Source: Polytrichum commune (lineage: Eukaryota; Streptophyta; Polytrichopsida; Polytrichales; Polytrichaceae). Taken from it: a stretch of 64,000 nucleotides of DNA. Within the stretch, counting starts at the first letter, position 1; the number at the start of each line of letters is the position of its first letter. Under the pieces are notes generated by a model. The model ran no database searches and was not told the DNA's origin. It saw nothing but the letters and a program-made list of their open reading frames with translations. The stretch covers positions 16,616,001 through 16,680,000 of the forward strand of contig OX485809.1 of assembly GCA_950295325.1 (NCBI GenBank), written 5' to 3'. Below are positions 35,295 through 47,125 of this stretch, piece by piece. The translations under genes were made by a program, and so were the position numbers.

Positions 35295-35535
35295 GTGACC
35301 TTAAGGATGGCTATTATGATTGGAGTTGTAACCCGGAAGTTAAATGTGATTAAGTAAGACACTGTCAGTTATGACTCTCCACCCGGACTACGACGCATAA
35401 GGGTGGGGGTTTGTGGCTGACATTGTTGTTCGTTTTTTCATCTATTAATTCAAGTTCATATCAATTTCCCTCTTGAAACCTTCTTTAGTTTTCTAAGCTC
35501 GTGTCAAGTATCTTTGTATCCCGTGTCCTTGACGG

Positions 35536-35742
35536 TAATATAGGGGTCGAGGCTGAAGAGTCTTTCAATCTCGACAACGCATCTCTTGGAGCTCTCACTC
35601 ACCCCTCTTGTTGTTGTTTGTTTTCTCAATTATTAATTCAAGTTCATATCAATTTCCCTCTTGAAACCATCTTTAGTTTTTTGAGCTCATGTCAAATATC
35701 TTTGTATCCCGTATCCTTGACAGTTTGTCGAGACTCATCTCA
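35536..35742 (+). repeat. Second copy of ~185-bp tandem duplication in the gypsy LTR
   Basis: GGCTGAAGAGTCTTTCAA to TATCCCGTATCCTTGACAG repeats sequence found at 32870-32937 plus 35428-35535, that is, the first copy is split by copy 6. Identity is about 80-95 percent depending on the part. Confidence 0.75.
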
Positions 35743-35985
35743 CTTGAGTATCAGAATTAGGGCCTTTTTCTTGAGGTTGCAGTTTACTTCCTCTCTTTTT
35801 ATCCCTTTTAATTTGATATCTCATTTTATCACCACATTTGAGTCTTGTTCTTCTTGTGAAACCAACGGACAACCCCTTTCCCTGAAGGTTTGAAGGTTTA
35901 GAGGTTGCAATTTATCGTCCATTAGCCCATGATTTTATTTTCAGTTATTCTCGTCGTTTAGTATGGTTGGGACTTAGGACTTATT

Positions 35986-36486
35986 ATGCCTGAATCCGCC
36001 GAGGCTAAGGTAGAAGCTATCCTTAATGCTATCAACACATTATCAATCCGGAGCACAACGATTAAAGGAGTCAGTGGTGGCTTTCAGCTCTGTTTGTGAT
36101 TCAATATGATCTACTACCACAACGGAAGGAACCTCGTGTAAGCTTGCTTGAGAAATTTGATGGCACGCACTCCAAGATTTGAGGGTTTGTCAATAAATTT
36201 GATTGATAATCACTTTACAGTCGGAACACTAACCAACAAAAGAATCACCAATCGGATTGATTGGGACGTTGCTTACGGGACAAACTTTATCATGGTTTGC
36301 TCTCATGTTTAACAAATGTTCACCCATCTTGAACAATTTTAACATTTTCCTAGAGGCCTTTGCGGAAGCAATTGGAGAACATGACAAGGCTCATTGGGTA
36401 ACAACAAAGATACGGTCCATTTGGCAAGGGACACGTTTTGCATCGGCTTATGCCTCAAATTTTAGACAACTTGTGGCATCTCTTTA
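35986..36486 (+). pseudogene. Ty3/gypsy gag (capsid) fragment
   Basis: An ATG at 35986 starts MPESAEAKVEAILNAI. After a stop and frameshift the capsid region continues with LLEKFDGTHSK-type sequence and then, at 36257-36486, GLIGTLLTGQTLSWF, LEAFAEAIGEHDKAHW and FASAYASNFRQL. These are hallmarks of the retrotransposon gag capsid domain (the DUF4939/Retrotrans_gag type of plant and fungal chromoviruses). No CCHC zinc knuckle follows, because the region is deleted. Confidence 0.75.
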
Positions 36487-36489
36487 GAT

Positions 36490-37290
36490 GATATTATGAC
36501 ATTTTTCTAAGAACGAATCACGTTCGGTTGGTCCTTGGAAAATTACATGAACGATGACTCTACGCCAAGTCAGAGAAGTGTTTATTTCACCAAACCGAGA
36601 TGGAATTTTTGAGATTCATTGCAACTACATAAGGTTTAAAGATGAACCCGAAGAAGGTGGAAACTATCGTGTCTTGGGAAGTTCCGAAGATGATTCAAGA
36701 CATATAATGTTTTTTTGGCTTTGCTAAATTCTATCGGATTCTCATCAAGAATTATTCACTAGTACCTATTCCACTCACACAGTTGGCATGCAAAGACAAG
36801 CTTGATTAGCGGCCGTTAGCAAATAAAACATTTCAAGATCTTAGGGCAACATTCACAACCGCACCAATCTTTGTGCATCCAAATTTTATGAAGACATTCT
36901 ATTTAGAGACCGATACCTCGGATTTTATTTTGAGAGCTATACTTTCAAAAATGGGGAAGGATGAGAAGCTCCATCCAATTGCGTTGTACTCTCGTAAGTT
37001 CTATGTTGCTTAGATTAATTATGATATCTATGATAAGTAATTTTTTGTTATTGTAGATTATTTGCAAGAGTGGCATCATCTCCTTAAAGGAGTTGCACAT
37101 CCAGTGATTGTATATACATATCACAAGAATTTGGAATATTTCATGTCATCTCGTGTTTTAAATTGGTGTTAAGTTCAATGGAATATATCATTATTTTTGT
37201 TTGATTTTGTCATCACTTATCGACCATGAAAGTAGTAAGAACTATTTGATGTGCTATCGAGGAGATCGTATCTTGCATCAAAGGTTGGAG
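36490..37290 (+). pseudogene. Ty3/gypsy reverse transcriptase end and RNase H
   Basis: GLKMNPKKVETIVSWEVPK and FFGFAKFYRILIKNYS match the thumb end of RT. FYLETDTSDFILRAILS, LHPIALYSRKFYVA, VYTYHKNLEYFMSS and DVLSRRSYLASKVGE match RNase H and its linker. The aspartate of the RNase H start (TDTSD) is kept, but several stops (for example after FYVA) interrupt the frame. The YxDD palm is missing with the deleted part. Confidence 0.8.
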
Positions 37291-37499
37291 AAGTACCAAT
37301 TCATCAACAATGTAAAAATTTGTTAAAGCCAAAGCTATTTCACCTTTGTGTCATTGTTATGCCAGTCCCAAATGATATTGACTTCCTCAATCAGGTGTGT
37401 ATTGCAATCATTGGAGATTGTGTGGTCCTCAACATCAAGCATCACCTCGGTGAAGATAACAAATTTAAGATGGAGGGAGGTTTGTTATACTTTGAAAGT

Positions 37500-38460
37500 C
37501 ATTTATTCATTCTAGAAGGTCCGACATGACTTCGAGTTCTTAAATTTTGCCATGATTTTGTAGCTGCATGTCATTTTAGATACAACAAGACTTTGGAACT
37601 TCTTACCAAAAAAATTTGGTGGCCCAAAATGAGGAAGGATGTGAAGAATTTTGTGACCTCTTGTGACATTTGTTTAAGATCCAAGCATCTTCGGCATCGC
37701 CCTTACGACCTCTTACAACCATTGTCTATTCTACGCCAACATAGTCTTCGGTCTCTATGGATTCCATTACAAATTTGCCATCATAGAATTAAGTTAGCAA
37801 CATTTTTGTTATGGTGGAACTGTTTATAACAATGAAGCATTTTTTTCCTTTGCAAGATGTCTCCGTCAAGTAAAGACACAACAAGACTATTTTTTGATAA
37901 TGTGTATCGATATCATGGTCTACCAAACGATATCGTATTTGATCGGAGAACTCAAATTGTATTGAAGTTTTGAAGATCTTTTTTCGAGATATTACGAATG
38001 GATATCAACTTCTCTTTAGCTTTCCATCCTCAAACTAACTGTCAAACAAAATAGGTTAACAAGTTTTTTAGCAGTATTTACAATGTAATATCAACTATGA
38101 GCAAGACACATGAACGACATGCTTGCCCCTAGCAAAGTTTGCTTACCTCATACCACTACACCATTTGTGGTATGTAGTGTTACTTACTCTTTGGAGTTGC
38201 GTAGTGCTATATCTATTTATTGAGAATGTAATATTTCACCAAGCAAAGCCAATTATGTTCTAAAATGTCCGTACAACCTATTCTACTTTTGTTGGTAAGA
38301 ATTGAACTCCCAAATAAGAAGTTATAGGATTACACAATGATACGTGATACTAAATATGGTAAATGATGTATTGAACATACTCATGCCAAGGTATTAAAAA
38401 GACTCACCGTTGACGCCAAATATCATGAGGTGACAGTAATGATGTAGTTGTTGATCATAA
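37500..38460 (+). pseudogene. Ty3/gypsy integrase fragment
   Basis: HFRYNKTLELLTKKIWWPK, followed by FVTSCDICLRSKHLRHRPY, is the HHCC zinc-binding region. GLPNDIVFDRRTQI and SLAFHPQTNCQTK correspond to the catalytic core; the aspartate of SDRG is changed to FDRR. The core is interrupted near 38170 by a MITE-B copy and a related tail (HTHAKVLKRLTVDAKYHE) follows at about 38375-38430. Inactive. Confidence 0.75.
38170..38345. mobile_element. MITE-B copy 1 (degraded) in integrase
   Basis: It aligns with the two clear MITE-B copies at 39252 and 39780 over GTGTTACTTACTCTTTGGAG and AAYCTATTSWACTTT. Its ends are decayed. Integrase coding sequence lies on both sides. Confidence 0.5.
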
Positions 38461-39251
38461 GTGTAACCTAGCATATGCCTCAAAACAAGATAACTAACAC
38501 TATCACACATGTGACACTAAATACATAGACATTGTAGTGGTTTGCCCAAGCACATGGAAATATGCTTCAAGTGAAACTTTGCACAATGGAACTTGGGACA
38601 TAGTGTAAAGCGGCCCTAACTCCCATCCATCCATCCTTCCTCCACCCAAAAAACCTAGCACAACTTTAGATCCCCTCCCCAAAAGCGGTTTTAAGTCGAG
38701 CCTATTGTGCTTGAGAATCTCAGGGGCTTTGCACGTTGGTTTTTAACCGCCCTCCTACAAAGGTTGTCACCACTGAGACCTACATGTCCCTTAACTGATA
38801 ACGGCCCCACAACCACTCCCCCCCCCCCCCCCCCCTCAATCAATCAATAAAATTAGACGTATTATTAACAAGTTACGCAACCAAGTTTCGCATGGGGATA
38901 TTTTAAGCAATGACACATGGCACGGGGTACAATTGGGGCCCATAAGTGGACCGGGCTTGGGAATTAGCGGGCACCCAACATTCAAGTTCATAGAAAGTGA
39001 GATTCGGAAGAAGTGGCCGCCTCATATGATAGGGCATATCACACATGCTTGAACCACCACCATCATCATCATGCATGCATGCATGCAAGGAAAGTAAGGC
39101 ATAATTACGGAATATGGAAGAAGAAAAACGGTGATTCGGCCACAAAGAGTGGCTTGGAAATTGTGATATATATTTCTCAGAGATGGAGTATAGGAAACGA
39201 TGAGGAATACAAGTTGTTTCATGGTTTTGTTCTATGTAAGAAACTTCACTA
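38461..39251. other. Unassigned with long C run
   Basis: A run of about 22 C lies at 38817-38837. (CAT)n and (GCAT)n short repeats lie near 39058-39086. No gene recognised. Confidence 0.35.
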
Positions 39252-39461
39252 ATTATGTCGATTAGTGTATGTTACTATTTGGAGTTATCCAGTGCAATAA
39301 CGTCGTACTCAAGAGTTTGAATTTGTACTGACAAAGGTTCAATAAGTTGTTCAGATATTGTAGAATATAAATGACTTTGCTTGGTAAAATATTACATTCT
39401 CATTTATATTTACAGCATTTGCGTAACTCTAAGTAGTGACACGCACGTAATTTGGGATAAT
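39252..39461 (-). mobile_element. MITE-B copy 2, 210 bp
   Basis: The left end ATTATGTCGATTAGTGTATG and the right end ACGCACGTAATTTGGGATAA form TIRs of about 37 bp. It is inverse to copy 3. A target duplication is not evident. Confidence 0.72.
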
Positions 39462-39779
39462 TGTTGTCGTTACATTTCTTGAAAGAGGCAAGTAAGTAAG
39501 CGTCCTACTTATACGGAAGAACCTCCCTAATTCGAGCATCAAATTTATCTTACTCTACATACGAATGCATACAAAACGGTAACTTAATGGCTCCCAAAAG
39601 TGGTCTCGAGTGTTGTATAACAAGACCTATCCGACTTACCACTACATCCTTTTCGGATTACAAACTTTCACAATTAGTCGTCTTGGGTCCACATAAGAAT
39701 CATTCTACTCCTAGTCATGTGCACTAGTATTGCTCAATCATCGTTTTCCGTTTTTCTATCTTACTCATGTAATACATTC
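39462..39779. other. Unassigned between MITE-B copies
   Basis: No recognisable feature. Confidence 0.3.
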
Positions 39780-39985
39780 ATTATCCCAATAAGTGCGTGT
39801 TACTATTCGGGGTTACACAACACTGTAAATGTTTAATGAGAATGTAATATTCTACCAAGAAAAGTCATCTATGCTCTATAGTGTCCAAACAACCTATTGA
39901 ACTTTCATTAGTAGAATTGAATCCCTAAGTAAGAAATCACTCCACGACGTAACTCCGAATAGTAACACGCACTAATTGGGATAAT
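39780..39985 (+). mobile_element. MITE-B copy 3, 206 bp
   Basis: TIRs ATTATCCCAATAAGTGCGTG and the inverse of ATTATCCCAATTAGTGCG extend about 37 bp, to CGGAGTTAC. This is the best preserved copy. Confidence 0.8.
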
Positions 39986-41049
39986 CAATGTACTATCACA
40001 AAGGGCTTTGTAATCTGATGCAAAATAATTGTTTTCCCCTCGAAATTTGCCACGTGTGACACTCACATTCGCCACAATCCAGAAGTATCCCATGTGGAGG
40101 CTACATTTCCGACACATACAGTAAAAGATGAAATAGGGAGCCCTCTACGGTATAGAGGGCGCAAGCTGCATGACCGTGCGACCATGCACCAACATTTTAT
40201 TGTGTATAAAATTCACGAAGTTGAACGGTGCCAAAATTTTACAATACGTAGACTATATTCATACAATACACACCATTTGAGCATCTCTCTATGTGGTGCA
40301 TGATTTCGGGCAATGTCTTGACCGCCCAAGAATGGGTCAATGCGGTTTGCTTGACTTGCTTCAAATGCATGTATGTTACGTACTAAGCCTTTTCACTACG
40401 GGTGGGTTTAAATTACGTTCGGGTCCATGGTCCATGAAACTTGAGGTCTCAAACACCTCTTAAGGCTATGATGCGAGAGCTTGTGAATGAAACGGGCATA
40501 ATGCCCCTTACATGTTTGGGTTCTTTTACAAAATTATGAACATTACTTAGTATTAGTGTTGTTCATTATGACACAATGAATTAGCATATGGGAATTTTTG
40601 TTATGTTTTGTTAGAGTTTAGGGAAAAATAGTAACTCGCTAGGTTGTTCTCGGGACCCATGTGGGGCGGCACACCTACCCAACATGCCACCATGGGTGTC
40701 AACGAATTTTGGTTGGAATAAAGTACGATGTATTGACCCAAAATCAAGTAGAGTCGACAAGGTCTAAACTATGGCCTCCCCTTATAGGAACAAAGCTAAG
40801 CATGCACGCTTAGTAGTGTCATAGAGCAAAATCTTTCAAATTTTGGTTTAAAAAATTCATTCCAATTCATCACCTTAATAAAGATAATCGACACCTCCTA
40901 TACCGGTATACAGATACCATCTTGGTAAAGCTAGGATTGTTCACACACATTCTTAGTCATCCATGTGTCTTAATAAGAAGATTAGAACATAATGATGGTA
41001 TGGTCGGGTAGAGGTGATTGCCCCAACAAAAAGAGTCCACCTCAACCTT
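39986..41049. other. Unassigned
   Basis: Short frames only. A phrase AGTAAAAGATGAAATAGGGA near 40121 is related to 11653, an old dispersed repeat. Confidence 0.3.
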
Positions 41050-41490
41050 AGGGGCTAATAGACCTTACTTTTTGAATGAAGGGTGGACACAAGCTTGAAG
41101 ATTGGATATCTTAAACTAGGAGGAGTAATTATTGAATGGGGACCACGAATGTTTGACAGGATAGTGTCAACACATTAGCGCCTCATCATTACTTATTATA
41201 CCTTGGACTTAGACTCTTATGTAGTCTTCTAGGGTCCTAAATATTGCTCTCAACCAATACGGTTGCTCGATTCTGGAGTTCCTTTGATCTTGAACCTTGG
41301 TGTAAACCGACTTTAAGGGTATGTTTTCATAAGGTTCCAAAATATCCCTTAGATGGACCTTATTTTCATATCCGAATTGAACCCAAACTTAAAGGTTGTC
41401 CTGTCTAACTAGAAAGGGTAGTTTTTGAAGTTGGAACCAACAAGATTTGGTGGAAAGTGATGCTATGTTAGCGGCGCATTATTCTCTCAT
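41050..41490. repeat. Dispersed repeat R2, copies 2 and 3
   Basis: Two diverged units, 41050-41190 and 41338-41490, share GGACCTTA, GGACACAAGCTTGAAGATTGG-type sequence and GTGATGCTA with 32190 and 44400. Unit length is about 150 bp. No ends or class were determined. Confidence 0.45.
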
Positions 41491-42811
41491 ACTTTGGACT
41501 TAGAACCCTTTCAAAATTATGGGTCCAAACTTGCTCTTGACCTACAATATTTCTTGGTCTAAAGTTTTTTTGTTCATGCCGTAGTCTTGCACCATGGTGC
41601 AAACGCACTGTAAGGTACACATGCCTTGCCTTATTCAAAAAAAAATGAAGGAGTTTCTTAAAGCATGTGCACATATTTTAACTCTAAATAGTATGTATCC
41701 AAAAGAATCTTGTTTAAGAAAATCTACAAGTAACGCTTTAAGAATCCAATTGGTATTCATTTCAGCTCTTTAGAAGAGCATCACCCATCAAGAGGTTCTT
41801 CACTAGTATTTGCTATTGTGTTCATGTAGTTTTTGCTTCATTCCAAGATCCTTTTAGGCTCACCTACATAAAGGTTCAAGTGTGGCAGACTCTACACATA
41901 TCATGTGGCATATACTATTTTTAAGAATTAATTTTGTTTCCTCTAATATTCATTTCTCATGTTTATTATTTTACATTTACTTTTATTGATCGATGTGGAT
42001 TATATATAGAATCGGGTGGTCTTCCCAATTGTTGTCTTCAACTAGATGGTTACAAATCTATGAACTTGGATGTAGACTCTACTATTATTGTAAATTATGA
42101 AGCTTGCAATCCCCATAGTATTGGGTGAGAGTGTTGTTTTCATAAGGTGCTATCACTACCAATGCACGAGTCCCATAGCACATGTCATGCCCAATCAGAA
42201 AAAAATTGCAACTCCAGCGTCATGACAAATTTTGTAAGTTTCTAGTTGGACATGATGTGTGTTATGAAATTCGTATGTTGGTAAGTTAGTGTACCTAAAG
42301 TACGTGGGCCTTAATCACACATAGGTCGTGTGCATATCCCTATACTTCAATGGTATCTGGCAAGGCTCGTAGCCAAGAACATACACCCAAAAGGCACATA
42401 TTACAATGAGATTGGAGCATGTCCTAAAAATAAGAAGATCGATTCTAGACACTAGAGTAAACCCCAATCGGGAGGGCCTATGTGTTCACCTAAAGAATGA
42501 AAAATTATGTCGACAGTTTTGGTTCATGAATGTCTTGTAAAGCAAGCTTGCAAATCTGACTTGACAAAGGGCATTTTAGGGTTACAAGCCCGCATACCTC
42601 ATCAGTTAGAGAACGTAGAGACTCTCAAATTTCCATGTTTTTGCATTCAAACAATAATGCAGTGCCAAAAAATGTTTCAAAAAGCTCTCCCTCCTTTGAT
42701 TGCTGGCAAAGCTGCCAGGAGCCTGTGCTCCATCCATCTACAAGTCCATATTCTAAAGGTCTAGGCACCCTACAAGAATGAATGGTAAAGCGGGCCTTTT
42801 GCACCGAACTT
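41491..42811. other. Unassigned
   Basis: No coding region with recognisable motifs. Confidence 0.3.
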
Positions 42812-43410
42812 GCCAGTTGTGAAGGGGAGGCCACACGCCATCGGAAATGCCGGTTTCAAAATGGAGTTTGGTAAGCCAAATTTGACAAAGAAAAAGAAAA
42901 GAAGACTTGTACATGTGTTTAACTTCTAGGAGCTTGGTCACAAGGCTGGTCCCTCTTTTACTGGGTATAAATCTCCGTTTTTAGCATCATTGATGACGGA
43001 GGTTTTCACCCTTGCAAAACCATTAGGGGGAAGCCATAGGGGGGAGCCACACATGTTTGAAAGGCGCATGTTTCGAAACGGAGTTTGATAAGCTTTCAGG
43101 TAAAAGAATTTTGGCCTTCACTTGTAACCAACTTCTCATAGCTTGGTTTCAAGGTTGCTCCGTCTTTTTTGTTTGAGTTAGAACCATATGTTTCCAACTC
43201 CAACTCAAAACATAGGTTTAATCCTTGTAAAACCGTTGTCTTGGATCACAATTGGAAATGCACACTTATACTCAATGAAAGAGGGACCAACCTTGAAACC
43301 AAGCCTCTTGGAAGTTAGGCCAAAATTCTTATACCTGAAGGGCTTACCAAACTCCGTTTCAAAACTCGCATTTTCAAACATGTGTGGCCTCCACATGGGG
43401 ACCAACTTAA
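42812..43410. repeat. Three-unit repeat with ~165-bp inverted arms
   Basis: Units at 42815-42985 and 43033-43195 are direct copies (both have GGAGTTTG then AGCTTGG...CAAGG). The unit at 43245-43405 is inverted relative to them, with GAAACCAAGCCTCTTGG and ACCAAACTCCGTTTC. The last two could form a hairpin of about 165-bp arms with a ~50-bp loop. This is a foldback-like structure of unknown class. Confidence 0.65.
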
Positions 43411-44046
43411 TTTCCCTCCACCAAACAAAAGCATGTGCAATATGTACTAGCCCTATATTTGAGGAGGAAAAGGGCCAGATTACATAAAAACATTAAATAA
43501 TAAAACATTATTTTATTATTCTTATGGATGAAATCCCCAAAACCATCCCCAAAATCAAAGACATTGGATGAAATTGTCAAAATTTGGATCTAAACATGTG
43601 GCCCGATTATTTCAATGTAGCATTGTGGGAATGTGCCTTCCTAAACACCGGAATTGGATGTCTTTGCAAAGGGTTGCACAAATATCGGAACATGGCATTG
43701 GCAAAGGTACAAAGTCGGAAACAATGACATCAACTGCAAATGAAGAGAAGTATGTCTTCCCAATGTAAGATCATTCGTTTTCTCGAACTTTATCAAACCC
43801 AACTTCTTGAGCTTCTTGAACCCAAATTCATCAAAAACCTTGTAGGTGTCGCTTACCTTACACTTGAATCTTTCAGTTTCTTCCATTTTTGTCTACTCCA
43901 TTGTTTTCACAATTCTTCACAACATAACTGAATAAGTTAATTGATGTTCACTCTGAAAAATAAACATTGTGTTTCTTAAGTTCATGTGGGCAAGTTTACT
44001 AGGGGTCGGGTCTAAATAACTAGAGATCCATGACACCTATTAAATG
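43411..44046. other. Unassigned
   Basis: No recognisable coding or repeat feature. Confidence 0.3.
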
Positions 44047-44407
44047 GCTTGGGATTACATCACATCTTCATTCGGCTGGGCCCTGCCCTTCCCACGTCTT
44101 CTTCTTTAGTGCATGGTTTTCCAGCCCGCACTTGTTTGGGAACTCCTCCTCGTTGGGAACCAATGTGACAATGCCTAGTCAAAACTACAAATATTTAGGT
44201 TGACATCACTTTCATTATTCCCAAGTTAATTAATGAAGTTCCTTCACATACCAAAGGAGCTTAATGGCTTAAGTGACCAGGTATTCTCACATTGGTTCCC
44301 AATGAGGAGGAATTCCCACACAGGTGCGGGTAGGAAGACGAGGCAGTGAAGGAGGCATGGGAGGGGCAAGACCCAACCGAATGAAGATATGATCTAGCCC
44401 AAGACCA
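44047..44407. mobile_element. Foldback element with ~130-bp arms
   Basis: The arms 44047-44183 and 44275-44407 are inverse complements along their length. CTTCATTCGGCTGGG matches CCCAACCGAATGAAG, and GGGAACCAATGTGA matches TCACATTGGTTCCC. The loop is about 90 bp and AT-rich. No target duplication was identified. Confidence 0.75.
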
Positions 44408-44540
44408 TTGAATGGACCTTACTTTCGAATTCAAGATTGGACTCAAGCTTGAAGATTGGTTCTCTGAACTAGGATTTTTTTTCTTCTTTATTTGAGTGAG
44501 GGCTAACAACCTTTAGTGGGAAAGTGATGCCACATTAGAG
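44400..44540. repeat. Dispersed repeat R2, copy 4
   Basis: It includes TTGAATGGACCTTACTTTCG and GTGATGCCACATTAGAGCC, shared with the other three copies. Confidence 0.45.
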
Positions 44541-44900
44541 CCAACTTTTTAATATTTTTACAAATCACATATGCATATCTCACTTGGTTTGGAGATCGAG
44601 GCATCTACATAAACTCCTCCATCATGGATGAAGGCTTGCACTAAAAACAAAACTCCAATTAAATAGAGGATCAATTCATTCCAACTGAACCTCAATGGAC
44701 TAATTCGATTGGGTCCCCGCTATCATTTCGGGAGCTAATGATTTCAATCTATAGAATAGTTTGATGTGTGTTCATTTTGACAGTGGATGAGTTTACATAG
44801 ACACTACAAATCTTTGGCCCTCTCACATTTGTAAGTACCCAATATTTCATCCAGATTTGTTACTCTGCAAATTGGCTCCACACTATCATAATGATTTCAT
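44541..44900. other. Unassigned
   Basis: No recognisable feature. Confidence 0.3.
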
Positions 44901-45827
44901 GATACTCCTTTGGTAAGATGAATTCAAAATCGCATTAGGTTCTTCCAGTTTCTTTGGACTCGTGAACCAATTTCACTATACAGACAACCAACTTCACTTG
45001 AACTTTCAACCAATTTCACTACATCTTGTGAACAATTTCATGATTTGGTACCCATATTCACAACTTTACAAAATCAATTTCATGAAATGTATAACCACAT
45101 TTCATAAAGAGCCGTACATCATGTATAAGATTCCCCTAATCACTCCGCACACCTAGCTTTACCAAAATTTTGATTGACCTCTCTTATCCAACCTTGGACC
45201 ATGTATGTAGTGATTCCTTGTACATCACCATTAATATGACATTGCACTCTAAACACGTTTTGCGCTATGCTCACGTGGCCAACAATCTTCCCACAGTTAA
45301 ATCCACAACCACACTACACTCTCAAATCCACCAGATTGTGCACTCTAACTACATTGGGTTTGCATCGCTTGCTTCGATGTACAATAATCAAAGACCATAG
45401 AAGAACCGGCACTGCTTATTTATGGCTTTGAGGTACTGTAATGAGACACTAAAGAAAAATCAATGTCAAGGCTAGAGGCTTCTAGGTAAACACAAAACAA
45501 AACGGAATTGACGAAGAATAAGAGAGTAAAGAATGTGAAATGAGGAGGCGGAAGTTGAGAAGTTGAGAATATGAAAACTACAATGCAAGAATATTTATGA
45601 AATTGGTTTGGAAGATTCATGAAGTTGCTAGAGGTAAAGGTCCATTATCATGAAATTGAGGTGTGCCACATGCTGAGTCGGTTTAGAAGAATCGCGTACT
45701 AATATAGAAGGTTCATGAAATTGATAGAACACACTAGTGACATTGATTGGAAGGTTCATGAACTAGCTTGGGACCTACATGAAATTGAGTTTGTACTTTT
45801 GTGAAGCCATCTTACCAAAGGAGTATT
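44901..45827 (+). mobile_element. ~930-bp TIR element D, copy 2
   Basis: The ends are GATACTCCTTTGGTAAGATG and the inverse of AATACTCCTTTGGTAAGATG. The whole length aligns with 20683-21629. Many CAATTTCATGA motifs and inverses lie in the outer ~250 bp on both sides. Non-autonomous. Confidence 0.72.
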
Positions 45828-45985
45828 ACTCAACTTTTCATTTGAGCTTTGTATTCATAAATAGCTAGGAACAAAGGCCCCGGTCAACGAATTTGTAGGA
45901 TAAATATTACCTACGTCATAACATTGGTTTTTGGTGACGCAACATTGTGGACCCGTTCTCGGGGGATGAGTTATGACCACTACAA

Positions 45986-46342
45986 TAGAGTTATTTGTAA
46001 AGTAAAGTAGATGAAAGCATGGGTTTAGTCCCACTCCATGAGTTTATGAGACTCAACACAAAGTCACCCAAATTTTCTAAATGCTTGATTACCATACACA
46101 ATTAAAGAGTGTTGTTGGGCTATGATCAAGGACGATAGGTCCCATGTGCATACCCTATTTTAGATACTCAAATTTTCTCAAAGTTTGAAAAGTGGAAAGA
46201 GAAGGTCTCAAAAGTTTCACCAAAGTTTTAAAATAGGCTCCGATATACGACAAACTAATGAGCTCTTAATAGAAAATTTCCTCAAAGAATGATCCAGTCC
46301 ATTGTTTCGTCCCTCCTTTCAGGGACTTTACGAATAACTCTA
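45986..46342 (-). mobile_element. MITE-A copy 3
   Basis: It starts TAGAGTTATTTGTAAAGTA and ends ACTTTACGAATAACTCTA, a TIR of about 18 bp. The interior is related to copies 1, 2, 4 and 5. Confidence 0.7.
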
Positions 46343-47125
46343 GTCTTAAACATTGCAATCTATGTATTTGTGAAAATCTAGAATCATGTTGTTGGTTTTG
46401 AGACTACGGAGCTACTCCAGAATGTTAGTATGGATACCCATTAATGTGTTTCACTTAGGTTAGCAAACCCATATTTGCATAATAAAGCGGTGAATATTTA
46501 TTAGCATATTCCTATACCCATAGTGCAGAAAATAAACGTTGTAGAGTAATGCTATGTGATACCCTATGTCACATCATGGTTAACCATGATCAACATACGG
46601 CTGACGAACTCACATTCATGTTGGTACCTGGATACGGGCGTTACTTTTATCATGTGGTAAAACCATCAAACTAATTTTTTTTTGACAACATTATCAATGG
46701 CAACATCATTCGACATCATAAGAATAAACCGCTCGGAAGGATGCTTCGAAGAACCCCACCCCCACCCCCACACAAAGTATCTAAATCATTTCGATCGTTA
46801 TTTGTTAGTTGTAGATTGGGACCATTGATTTGATGACATCACACTTATTCTCTCGTGGCATTGGGAGGCTCTCGGCTCCTTGAGTATCGAGCGCTCTAAA
46901 TTTGGAATGTGCATCTCCTTATTCCTCGGTACCACTTTGCCAAATTGTCCAATCCATGCTCGTGTGGACCACACCAAATTGGCCACCTCCGACTACTTGG
47001 TGGTAAAACGTCCAATGTCGAGGGTGTGAAGATCGGTATGTGAGATTGAAGATAGATCCCATGCTTCACACATATTCCAAGCCCTTACTATAACCTATTT
47101 TCAACACTCATGCCAATATGGAACG
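46343..47125. other. Unassigned
   Basis: No recognised gene. CCACCCCCACCCCCAC at 46756 is a short simple repeat. Confidence 0.3.

Larger units (their letters stand above)
32938..35422 (+). mobile_element. LTR-like family X, copy 6 (host of copy 3)
   Basis: It starts TGTGAGCCCAAGATTGAGCC and ends GGGTTTGTGGCTGACA. TTGTT flanks it exactly at 32933-32937 and 35423-35427. The conserved 3' hairpin CACCCGGACTACGACGC is present at 35379. After removal of copy 3 it is about 1.4 kb. Its middle (33230-34010) is GC-rich instead of a clean tandem array. It splits the gypsy LTR: the phrase ending CACCCGTCTTGTTG before it also occurs intact at about 35585-35602. Confidence 0.78.
32743..38460 (+). mobile_element. 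Decayed Ty3/gypsy retrotransposon with nested copies 6 and 3
   Basis: In order: an LTR starting near 32743 (TGTGTTAGAGACATGACC, TATA-like TATATATAGG at 32867), interrupted at 32938-35422 by LTR-like copy 6. The LTR resumes at 35428 with a tandem duplication of ~185 bp, then a primer-binding-like TATCAGAATTAGGGCC near 35750, gag (35986-36486), RT C-terminus and RNase H (36500-37260), and integrase (37520-38460). The region from the end of gag to the middle of RT is deleted. No 3' LTR was recognised. The pol motifs look chromovirus-like. Confidence 0.75.
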
